From: Rhodobacteraceae bacterium UBA3087
GTDB lineage: Bacteria > Pseudomonadota > Alphaproteobacteria > Rhodobacterales > Rhodobacteraceae
Direction of reading: 5' to 3'
Assembly (NCBI GenBank): GCA_002367285.1
Contig: DFBF01000078.1
Location: 1-5,316 of the forward strand
DNA: 5,316 nucleotides
Shown: in pieces, positions 1-5,316 of the stretch
Numbering within the stretch: position 1 is the first letter of the stretch
How the letters are laid out: the number at the start of each line of letters is the position of its first letter
Made by a program: the position numbers and the translations under genes
Notes under the pieces: generated by a model
What the model was told of the DNA's origin: nothing
Database searches by the model: none
Seen by the model: only the letters and a program-made list of their open reading frames with translations

Positions 1-1814
1 GCCCTCCGGTTTTCAACAATATTCCGGCATATCGGGACGAGGTGATGCCGTGGATCCAGCAGCTGACCGATGGGGTGCACGAGCATGATTGTGCCGTGAT
101 GATCCAGCTGACCCATTTGGGGCGGCGCACGGGGTGGAACAAGGGCAATTGGTTGCCATCGGTCAGTTCCTCGAAGCATCGTGAGCCGGCGCACCGGGCC
201 TTTCCGAAGTTGATCGAAGATTGGGACATCGAGCGCATTATCACCGATTTCGCCGATGCCGCCGCGCGGATGCAGGCGCGCGGCATGGATGGGATCGAAT
301 TGCAGGTCTATGGTTACCTGCTGGACCAGTTCTGGTCGCCGTTGACCAATGATCTGGTGGGCCCTTATGGGGCGGATACGCTGGAAAATCGGCTGCGGTT
401 TCCGATGGATGTGCTGGATGCGATCCGCAAACGCGTGGGGGACGAATTCATCGTCGGCTTGCGGTATACGGCGGATGAGGCGCAGAAGGGCGGCATCTCT
501 GCTGAGGAAGGTATCGAGATATCGAAGCGTCTGGCGGACACCGGCAAGGTTGATTTCCTGAACGTGATCAAGGGCCGCATTCATACCGACCCGGCGATGA
601 CCGATGTCATTCCCGTGCAGGGCATGGCGAATGCGCCGCATCTGGATTTCGCGGGCGAGGTAAAGAAAGCCACTGGCATGCCGACCTTTCACGCCGCGAA
701 AATCCCTGACGTGGCGACCGCCCGTCATGCGGTGGCCGAGGGGCTGTTGGACATGGTTGGCATGACGCGCGCCCACATGGCCGACCCGCATATCGTGCGC
801 AAGATTATCGAAGGGCGTGAGGAAGACATTCGCCCCTGTGTCGGTGCCACTTATTGTCTGGACCGGATCTATCAGGCGGGTGACGCGCTGTGTATGCACA
901 ACGCCGCCACGGGGCGCGAGTTGACCATGCCGCATGACATTCCCGCAGCGGGCGAGAAGAAGAACGTCGTCATCGTCGGTGCGTGCCCCGGCGGGCTGGA
1001 AGCTGCGCGCGTGGCGGCCGAACGTGGCCATGACGTGACCGTGTTCGACGCCCAGCCAGACCCCGGCGGGCAGGTTCGCCTGACCGCACAATCCCCACGG
1101 CGTCGCGAGATGATTTCGATCATTGATTGGCGCATGGCACAATGTGCGGCGCGCGGTGTTAAATGCCATTTCAATACCTGGGCCGAGGCATCCGATGTCA
1201 CGGCGTTGAACCCTGATGTGGTGATCATCGCCACCGGCGGCATGCCCAACACCGAGCTGTTCGAAGCGGATGAGGCGGCGAATGTCGTCACCTCGTGGGA
1301 CATTATCTCAGGCGATGTGAAACTTGCGGACAATGTGTTGATCTACGACGAAAGCGGCGACCACCCCGGTTTGCAGGCCGCTGAAATCGCTGCGCAGTCC
1401 GGTGCGAAGGTCGAGATTATGACACCGGACCGCGTCTTTGCCCCCGATATCATGGCGATGAACCTGGTGCCCTATATGCGCGAATTGCAGGCGCGTGATG
1501 TGACGTTCACCGTCACCCGCCGCCTGTTGGATGTGGCCAGGGATGGCAACAAACTGATTGCCACCATTGGCACGGATTATTCTGATCACACGCATACGGC
1601 CCAGTACGATCAAGTGGTGATGAACTATGGTACCCTGCCGCTGGATGAGCTGTATTTCGACTTGAAGGATCAGTCGTCCAATGTTGGGGCTGTCGATCAC
1701 GATGCGCTGATTGCTGGGCAGCCGCAAACGCTTGTGCGCAACCCTGATGGCAGGTTCCAACTGTTCCGTATTGGCCGCAGTATCGGCGCGCAATACCCAT
1801 GCGGTGATCTATGA
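1..1814 (+). CDS. OYE-type FMN/Fe-S/FAD oxidoreductase, probable N-methylproline demethylase-like; 5' partial, C-terminal frameshift
   Basis: The frame is open from base 3 to the TGA at 1812-1814, and the true start lies left of the window; the GTG at 42 falls inside conserved protein and is not the start. Roughly 80-90 N-terminal residues of a family member near 680 aa are missing. Domain order is an FMN-binding TIM barrel (QLTHLGRR near 105-128, DQFWSP at 324-341, LENR near 381), an Fe-S region with Cys at 837, 855 and 891, then an FAD/NAD(P)-type domain starting near 963 (VVIVGACPGG, LEAARVAAERGHDV). This layout is that of trimethylamine dehydrogenase, 2,4-dienoyl-CoA reductase and N-methylproline demethylase (StcD type). 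The proline-related neighbours favour oxidative N-demethylation of a methylated proline, but this is inference. Oddities: one of the four usual Fe-S cysteines is Ala, the FAD glycine motif has a Cys, and the last 12 residues are out of frame. It could still be partly functional. Family call is firm, substrate is not. Confidence 0.88.
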   Translation, partial: PPVFNNIPAYRDEVMPWIQQLTDGVHEHDCAVMIQLTHLGRRTGWNKGNWLPSVSSSKHREPAHRAFPKLIEDWDIERIITDFADAAARMQARGMDGIELQVYGYLLDQFWSPLTNDLVGPYGADTLENRLRFPMDVLDAIRKRVGDEFIVGLRYTADEAQKGGISAEEGIEISKRLADTGKVDFLNVIKGRIHTDPAMTDVIPVQGMANAPHLDFAGEVKKATGMPTFHAAKIPDVATARHAVAEGLLDMVGMTRAHMADPHIVRKIIEGREEDIRPCVGATYCLDRIYQAGDALCMHNAATGRELTMPHDIPAAGEKKNVVIVGACPGGLEAARVAAERGHDVTVFDAQPDPGGQVRLTAQSPRRREMISIIDWRMAQCAARGVKCHFNTWAEASDVTALNPDVVIIATGGMPNTELFEADEAANVVTSWDIISGDVKLADNVLIYDESGDHPGLQAAEIAAQSGAKVEIMTPDRVFAPDIMAMNLVPYMRELQARDVTFTVTRRLLDVARDGNKLIATIGTDYSDHTHTAQYDQVVMNYGTLPLDELYFDLKDQSSNVGAVDHDALIAGQPQTLVRNPDGRFQLFRIGRSIGAQYPCGDL

Positions 1815-1842
1815 TGCGCTGCGATTGGTCAAGGATATCTAG
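1773..1842 (+). other. Frameshift scar and ancestral 3' end of the first oxidoreductase
   Basis: The current frame ends RIGRSIGAQYPCGDL at the TGA 1812-1814. From 1777 a different frame reads AVSARNTHAVIYDALRLVKD and ends in TAG at 1840-1842, which is the conserved C-terminal ending of this family (RIGDA...ARN.H..IYDALRL). A loss of two bases near 1775-1777 (for example GGCGACGCA becoming GGCCGCA) explains the switch. The restored stop would overlap the downstream GTG start by one base (TAGTG), so the frameshift also undoes a tight gene overlap and leaves a 27-base gap between stop and next start. Confidence 0.8.
1831..1835 (+). promoter_or_regulatory. Ribosome binding site AAGGA for the proline racemase-family gene
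   Basis: AAGGA lies six bases before the GTG at 1842. It decides the start of the downstream gene, whose family-typical N-terminus (RTSRIIHVVSAHAEGE) begins directly at that GTG. Confidence 0.65.
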
Positions 1843-2870
1843 TGCGCACATCAAGGATCATTCATGTCGTATCGGCGCATGCTGAGGGGGAGGTTGGCGA
1901 TGTCATCACAGGTGGCGTTGCGCCGCCGCCCGGTGACACGATCTGGGATCAACGCGCCTGGATTGCGCTGGACCAAACCCTGCGCAACTTTGTCCTGAAC
2001 GAACCGCGTGGCGGCGTGTTTCGCCACGTAAACCTGTTGGTGCCGCCCAAACAGCCCGACGCCGACCCGGCTTGGATCATCATGGAGCCCGAGGACACGC
2101 CGCCCATGTCCGGGTCGAATTCCATCTGCGTGGCAACGGTGTTGTTGGACACAGGCATTCTGCCGATGAATGAGCCCGTGACCGAATTGGTGCTCGAGGC
2201 GCCCGGTGGTCTGGTGCGGGTGCGGGCCGACTGCGAAGGCGGCAAAGCCAAGCGCATTACCGTGCAGAACCTGCCGTCCTTTGCCCAGCACTTGGGCGCA
2301 GTGTTAGAGGTCGAAGGCTTGGGCACGTTGATCGTGGACACAGCCTTTGGCGGTGACAGTTTCGTGATTGTCGATGCCCCCGCGCTGGGCTTTGCCATCA
2401 CACCGGACGAGGCTGGCGATCTTGCTCGCCTAGGGGTGAAAATCACAAATGCGGCGAATGAACAGCTGGGGTTCAGCCATCCCACGAATGCGGATTGGAC
2501 CCACATCAGTTTTTGCAATTTCGTGACTCCGGTGATGAATGGCGAAACGCGATCTGCTGTGGTGATCCAGCCGGGCAAGATCGACCGGTCGCCCTGTGGC
2601 ATCGGCGTATCGGCGCGTTTGGCGGTGTTGGCGGCCAAGGGGCTGATGGGGATGGGCGACACGATTTCGACTCAGTCCATCATCGACGGGCAGTTCACTG
2701 GGCGCATCGCCCGGCTGGTCGATCTGAACGGCACGCCAGCGATCATCCCCGAAATTTCAGGCCCCGCCTGGGTCACGGGCACGCATCAGCACATGTTGGA
2801 CCCCGACGCCCCTTGGCTCGGGGGATATCGGTTGACTGATGCATGGGGCGCTTCGGGGGGCACGTCATGA
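1842..2870 (+). CDS. Proline racemase-family protein (4-hydroxyproline epimerase / trans-3-hydroxyproline dehydratase type)
   Basis: 342 aa from a GTG start, normal length for the family (about 335-345), cytosolic, with no signal peptide. The family signature is clear: N-terminal RTSRIIHVVSAHAEGEVGD, mid-protein MSGSNS and C-terminal KIDRSPCG. Proline racemases and 4-hydroxyproline epimerases use two cysteines as acid and base. Here the first position is Ser90 (MSGSNS) and the second is Cys252 (DRSPCG). A Ser/Cys pair occurs in a branch of the family that, as I recall it, includes enzymes able to epimerise 4-hydroxyproline and dehydrate trans-3-hydroxyproline. The usual GTG after the catalytic Cys reads GIG (Ile254), which is unusual at the carboxylate-binding loop. 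The segment before KIDRSP (CNFVTPVMNGETRSAVV) looks several residues shorter than in relatives. The stop overlaps the next start by ATGA, so the two genes are probably translationally coupled. Family certain; exact reaction uncertain. Confidence 0.9.
   Translation: MRTSRIIHVVSAHAEGEVGDVITGGVAPPPGDTIWDQRAWIALDQTLRNFVLNEPRGGVFRHVNLLVPPKQPDADPAWIIMEPEDTPPMSGSNSICVATVLLDTGILPMNEPVTELVLEAPGGLVRVRADCEGGKAKRITVQNLPSFAQHLGAVLEVEGLGTLIVDTAFGGDSFVIVDAPALGFAITPDEAGDLARLGVKITNAANEQLGFSHPTNADWTHISFCNFVTPVMNGETRSAVVIQPGKIDRSPCGIGVSARLAVLAAKGLMGMGDTISTQSIIDGQFTGRIARLVDLNGTPAIIPEISGPAWVTGTHQHMLDPDAPWLGGYRLTDAWGASGGTS
2855..2860 (+). promoter_or_regulatory. G-rich ribosome binding site before the P5C-reductase-like gene
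   Basis: A run of six Gs lies six bases before the ATG at 2867, inside the end of the upstream gene. With the ATGA overlap it supports 2867 as the start rather than the in-frame ATG at 2843, which lacks a comparable site and would add eight residues before the nucleotide-binding strand. Confidence 0.45.
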
Positions 2871-3589
2871 AAATCGGTGTTATCGGCACGGGAACAATTG
2901 CCACGGCGGTGGTTCAGGGCATTGCCGGGGACGGTCACCAGATCACTGTGTCAGACCGCTCAGCCACCAATGCCTGCGCCTTGGCTGAGATGTACGAAAA
3001 CGTCTCTATTGCAGGCAATCAGGACGTTCTGGAGGCCAGCGATGTTGTTCTGATCGGCACCACCGGGGTCGTGGCTGAACAGGTGTTACAGCCGCTGAGT
3101 TTCCGGGAAGATCATATCGTGATCTCTCTGATGGGGGATATGCCGCTGGCCCACGTGCGACAGTTGATTGCGCCTGCGAAGGCTGCGGCGACCCTGATCC
3201 CCTTTCCCGTGATTGCGACAGGTGGCTCGCCCGTGTTCGTCTGTCCACCGTCCCCGGTGGTCACGGCGTTGGTCGGTGCACGGAACATGGTGATCAATTT
3301 TGACGATCCCGCACAGATGGCGCCGTTCATGGCAGCCCAGGCCACCCTGTCACCGGCCCTGAAACTGGTTGCCACAACCAGCGATTGGTTGGCCAACCGC
3401 ACTGGGGACCCGGCTCAGGCCGAGACCTTTCTGACAACCCTGATTGCCAATTCCATGCAGGCCGCGCCCCTGTCGACGTCGCTGGAGGCGCTGGACACAC
3501 CGGGCGGATACAATCAGCGTCTGCGCAACCACATGGATGCGGCCTATGCGCTGCTGGCTCAGGGTCTGGATGATCTGGAGGACACATGA
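2867..3589 (+). CDS. Pyrroline-5-carboxylate reductase-like NAD(P)-binding protein
   Basis: 240 aa from the ATG at 2867, chosen because MKIGVIGTGTIA places the dinucleotide-binding strand right at the N-terminus, as in ProC proteins, and because the ATG overlaps the preceding stop (ATGA). The GxGxxA motif is at residues 7-12, followed by a Rossmann fold (ITVSDRSATNACALA, SDVVLIGTTG) and an IPFPVIATGG segment where P5C reductases have their conserved proline region. The C-terminal helical domain carries DTPGGYNQ (residues 210-217), the counterpart of the substrate-binding SPGGTT loop of ProC but with Tyr-Asn for Thr-Thr. At 240 aa it is somewhat shorter than ProC (about 265-275). P5C reductases reduce a cyclic imine to proline with NAD(P)H; here the imine could be pyrroline-2- or pyrroline-5-carboxylate or a hydroxylated form. 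Its stop overlaps the next gene's start by ATGA. It appears intact. Confidence 0.83.
   Translation: MKIGVIGTGTIATAVVQGIAGDGHQITVSDRSATNACALAEMYENVSIAGNQDVLEASDVVLIGTTGVVAEQVLQPLSFREDHIVISLMGDMPLAHVRQLIAPAKAAATLIPFPVIATGGSPVFVCPPSPVVTALVGARNMVINFDDPAQMAPFMAAQATLSPALKLVATTSDWLANRTGDPAQAETFLTTLIANSMQAAPLSTSLEALDTPGGYNQRLRNHMDAAYALLAQGLDDLEDT
3577..3581 (+). promoter_or_regulatory. Ribosome binding site GGAGG for the second oxidoreductase (pseudogene)
   Basis: GGAGG ends four bases before the ATG at 3586, which overlaps the preceding TGA as ATGA. The translation start of the decayed gene is therefore well preserved, and it fixes the pseudogene's left end. Confidence 0.6.
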
Positions 3590-3731
3590 GTTTCAAGCAC
3601 ATCTTCAAACCGGTGAAATTGCGCCACAAGACCCTGAAGAACCGTATCGTGTTCTGGGCACACACCACCAACATGGCCGTCCAAGGCATGCCGGGTGACC
3701 ATCGCTTGGCCTACTATCGCGAACGCGCCAT

Positions 3732-3737
3732 GGGGGG
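3732..3737 (+). other. G6 tract at the first frame break of the pseudogene
   Basis: The reading switches here from frame RERAMGG to frame GAAMIVVEP. Six Gs are present; five or eight would restore the frame. Eight would give RAMGGAAMIV, matching the family pattern RA.GGA.LIV without a gap, so a loss of two Gs is slightly favoured over a gain of one. Confidence 0.75.
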
Positions 3738-3987
3738 CTGCAATGATCGTGGTGGAACCCATGCCGGTCCCTGCCGCCGCCGTGCTGACGCGTGGCAATT
3801 TTGCCCATTCGACGGATGACGTCATTCCGCATTTTCGGCGCATTACAGACGCTTTTCACGACCACGGCACGGTGATGATCCAACAGCTGTATCACGTCGG
3901 CGCGCATGGCGATTGGGACAACGCCTGGCATCCGGGATGGTCGCCGTTAGGTGGGGTCAGCTATCACGACAATGACGGCAGCCACGC

Positions 3988-3996
3988 GATGACTGG
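3988..3996 (+). other. First internal deletion junction in the pseudogene
   Basis: SHAM (frame of 3737) is followed directly by WGGSLEDR (frame of 3994). In the intact homologue at 1-1814 the equivalent points are separated by about 50 codons that include the flavin-site segment with DQFWSP. The frame change means the lost length was one more than a multiple of three. Confidence 0.75.
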
Positions 3997-4238
3997 GGCG
4001 GCAGTTTGGAAGATCGCACAAGGTTCTCGCGCGCGGTTTTGCGCCGAATTAGGGTCGCATGTGGCGATGATTTCATCATCGGCCTGTCGGTGTTGGATGC
4101 CCCCGATGTCGAGGCAGCGCTATCGTGTGAAGCCACTGTCGAAATCGTTGCGTTGCATGATGCCCAGAAACTGATGGACTATGTCACGGTCGGGTCAGGC
4201 AGACATTTTGATTTCTCAAAGATCCTGCCGACTTTTCC

Positions 4239-5316
4239 CTATGCGGACAAACAGACGGTGGACCTGTCCGCGCGGCTGAAATCTGTCGTGACACATGCGC
4301 TGGTGACCTCGGAAAGCCTGATCCGCACACCGGAAACGGCGAACAAGGTTCTGGGCACGAAAGTGACATTCGCGGCTGTCTGTCGTGCAATCCGCAATGC
4401 TGGGGACGGCGTGGGCGGGATTATTGGATTTCCTGCCTGATCAACCCGTCTGCGGGGCGGGAATATGAATGGGGCGGGGATCGGTTTGCCGCCGCCAAAA
4501 CACCCAAACGCGTACTGGTCATCGGCGGCGGGCCTGCGGGGCTTGAAGCCGCGCGGGTGGCGGCAGAACGGGGCCACGCGGTGGTTCTGGCCGAGGCAGG
4601 GCCGCAACTGGGCAGGCAATTTCGTTTGGCCGGAGAGCAGCCACGCCGTGCTCAGATCACCGATCTGATCGACTGGTACACACGCCAATTGGGCCAGCTT
4701 GGGGTCGAGGTTCGATACAATAGCTATCTGGATGCGGATGACATTTCCGGCGAAGAGGCCGATGTTGTTGTCGCGACAGGCTCTATTCCAGCGGAAACCG
4801 GGTTTCAAAAGGCCCTTCCGCATGTGGTCGAAATGCCCGGCGCGGGAGCTGCCGTATCGGTCGAAGACGTCATGGGCCGATCCGCGCGTTTGGGTAAACG
4901 GGTTGCCATTCTGGACGAAGGCGGTGGCTGGAAAGGGATCGGCACGACCTGGAAGCTGGCCGAAGATGGGCATGAGGTCACGATCCTGACCCCCGATGCC
5001 ATGGTCGGGCCCGAGCTGGTGCGCGTGTCGGCGGACCATGCCAAACAGGTCGCGCGGGTCATCGGGGTCGGCCAGCATGTCCAGCTGTTGATACCGGCCT
5101 GTGCCGTCCAGCGGATCGCGCACATATCGCAGGGCAGAAAAATCCTCGATCGCAAAGCCGACGCCGTCAAACAAGGTGATCTGGCGTGCGTATGTGCGCC
5201 CCGGTTTGGTGCCTGACAGGATCTCCCAGATTTTGGTCACCGGAAAGTTGTCGGCGACTTGTTGGATTTCGCCTTCGATCCGGGCCTGGGGCGTGTATTC
5301 GCCGAAAACGACGGAC
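4239..5316 (-). CDS. ocd: Ornithine cyclodeaminase, C-terminal part, with lost stop and antisense read-through; 5' partial
   Basis: On the minus strand the frame is open from 5315. About the first 96 residues (5315 to about 5028) are the C-terminal third of ornithine cyclodeaminase: VVFGEYTPQARIEGEIQQ, FPVTKIWEILSGTKPGRT, ITLFDGVGFAIEDFSALRY and ADPDDPRDLFGMV. Ornithine cyclodeaminase is a cytosolic NAD-dependent enzyme converting ornithine to proline and ammonia; related family members reduce pyrroline-2-carboxylate. Proteins of this subtype normally end within a few residues of DLFGM. Here there is no stop: from about 5030 the frame runs roughly 262 codons through the antisense of the neighbouring oxidoreductase pseudogene to a TAG at 4239-4241. 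That tail has no recognisable domain and is an accident of high-GC codon use. The N-terminal two thirds, with the NAD-binding fold, are outside the window, so whether the enzyme is otherwise intact cannot be judged. It could also be called a pseudogene. Confidence 0.82.
   Translation of the reverse strand, partial: SVVFGEYTPQARIEGEIQQVADNFPVTKIWEILSGTKPGRTYARQITLFDGVGFAIEDFSALRYVRDPLDGTGRYQQLDMLADPDDPRDLFGMVRRHAHQLGPDHGIGGQDRDLMPIFGQLPGRADPFPATAFVQNGNPFTQTRGSAHDVFDRYGSSRAGHFDHMRKGLLKPGFRWNRACRDNNIGLFAGNVIRIQIAIVSNLDPKLAQLACVPVDQIGDLSTAWLLSGQTKLPAQLRPCLGQNHRVAPFCRHPRGFKPRRPAADDQYAFGCFGGGKPIPAPFIFPPRRRVDQAGNPIIPPTPSPALRIARQTAANVTFVPRTLFAVSGVRIRLSEVTSACVTTDFSRADRSTVCLSA
4350..4367 (+). other. 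Second internal deletion junction in the pseudogene
   Basis: TPETANKVLGTK (frame of 3994) is followed at once by DIRGCLSC (frame of 4365). The region between these points in the family, which closes the FMN barrel (in the first oxidoreductase DMVGMTRAHMADPHIV), is absent, about 27 codons by comparison with that gene. Confidence 0.72.
5024..5040. other. Tail-to-tail fusion point of oxidoreductase pseudogene and ornithine cyclodeaminase
   Basis: To the left the plus strand reads TPDAMVGPELVRVSADH, which fits the oxidoreductase; to the right the minus strand reads DDPRDLFGMV, the end of ornithine cyclodeaminase. Both identities run into the same 15 or so bases, so a deletion removed the end of one gene, any spacer and terminator, and the stop of the other. 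Confidence 0.75.

Larger units (their letters stand above)
3586..5036 (+). pseudogene. Decayed OYE-type FMN/Fe-S/FAD oxidoreductase (dimethylamine/trimethylamine dehydrogenase-like)
   Basis: Four pieces of one protein lie in order in three frames. Piece A (3586 to about 3731) begins MSFKHIFKPVKLRHKTLKNR and ends RERAMG. Piece B (about 3737-3993) holds MIVVEP, QLYHVGAHGDWDN and DNDGSHAM. Piece C (about 3994-4362) opens WGGSLEDRTRFSRAV and contains CGDDFIIGLSV and LMDYVTVGSGR. Piece D (about 4365-5036) has a complete Fe-S motif CLSCNPQC plus a Cys 12 residues on (codons at 4377, 4386, 4398, 4434; C-x2-C-x3-C-x11-C as in FadH), then VLVIGGGPAGLEAARV for FAD. Compared with the first oxidoreductase in this window, about 50 codons are missing between B and C, about 27 between C and D, and about 120 at the C-terminus. 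Translation from the native start ends at 3819 after 77 aa. No intact FMN barrel can form. The gene was the last of the plus-strand run and ends in a junction with ornithine cyclodeaminase. Confidence 0.9.

Noticed and set aside
872..1793. Minus-strand open frames opposite the first oxidoreductase
   Set aside because: They lie antisense to conserved FAD-domain codons, are rich in Ser/Arg/Pro/Ala from reversed codons, and have no convincing ribosome binding site.
1949..2662. Long open frame on the minus strand (237 codons) opposite the proline racemase-family gene
   Set aside because: It is the antisense of a clear family member, shows no recognisable domain, and is expected in GC-rich coding DNA.
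2843..2866. Upstream ATG at 2843 as start of the P5C-reductase-like gene
   Set aside because: It would add eight residues before the Rossmann strand, and the ATGA overlap with a G-rich site favours 2867.
3732..3737. Programmed ribosomal frameshifting at the G6 tract
   Set aside because: Two further frame breaks with missing protein segments follow, so no frameshift at this site could give a complete product.
4006..4440. A separate 144-codon gene starting at TTG 4006
   Set aside because: The TTG is the Leu of the conserved WGGSLEDR motif, and the end after about 4364 is out-of-frame Fe-S region. It is pseudogene piece C.
4239..5027. The minus-strand tail as an independent gene
   Set aside because: It is continuous with the ornithine cyclodeaminase frame and antisense to piece C and D of the pseudogene, with no domain of its own.
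4557..5216. A separate 219-codon FAD-dependent reductase gene starting at GTG 4557
   Set aside because: The GTG is inside the conserved LEAARV helix, after the glycine motif, and the same frame upstream encodes the Fe-S motif back to 4365. It is a fragment of the larger broken gene, and its last 60 or so codons are antisense of ornithine cyclodeaminase.
1..5316. Mobile element, CRISPR array, tRNA or a new defence system
   Set aside because: I saw no terminal inverted repeats, transposase motifs, regularly spaced repeats or tRNA-like cloverleaf. Every stretch is explained by five metabolic genes or their remains.

Overview
The window looks like chromosomal DNA of an alphaproteobacterium, most likely a Rhodobacteraceae (Roseobacter-type) organism. 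The grounds are a GC-rich composition with strong third-position G/C bias, genes packed without spacers (two ATGA overlaps), and protein sequences that read like that group. This is recognition from memory, not a database search.

Four genes lie on the plus strand and one on the minus strand. Left to right they are: (1) a large flavin/Fe-S oxidoreductase of the Old Yellow Enzyme (OYE) / trimethylamine dehydrogenase / 2,4-dienoyl-CoA reductase type, cut by the left edge and carrying a frameshift in its last residues (1-1814, ancestral stop at 1840-1842); (2) a proline racemase-family enzyme, 4-hydroxyproline epimerase or trans-3-hydroxyproline dehydratase type (1842-2870); (3) a short pyrroline-5-carboxylate reductase-like NAD(P)-binding protein (2867-3589); (4) a second oxidoreductase of the same type as gene 1, now a pseudogene with three frame breaks and a missing C-terminus (3586 to about 5036). 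From the right edge, reading leftward, comes (5) the C-terminal part of an ornithine cyclodeaminase (5316 down to about 5030). It has no stop where the family normally ends, and its frame runs on as antisense of gene 4 to 4239.

Taken together the genes point to catabolism of N-methylated proline or hydroxyproline compounds (proline betaine / hydroxyproline betaine type). The oxidoreductases would remove N-methyl groups, the proline racemase homologue would epimerise or dehydrate hydroxyproline, the P5C-reductase-like protein would act on a cyclic imine, and ornithine cyclodeaminase also makes proline. Substrates are inferred, not shown.

The most notable feature is decay. Gene 4 appears to have lost about 50, 27 and 120 codons at three places and has a frameshift in a G-tract. 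The last loss fused its end tail-to-tail with ornithine cyclodeaminase. Gene 1 has a 2-base C-terminal frameshift and two unusual cofactor-site residues. Genes 2 and 3 are open throughout. I see no new defence, mobile or RNA system, no tRNA, rRNA, CRISPR array or insertion sequence, and no non-coding stretch over 30 bases.
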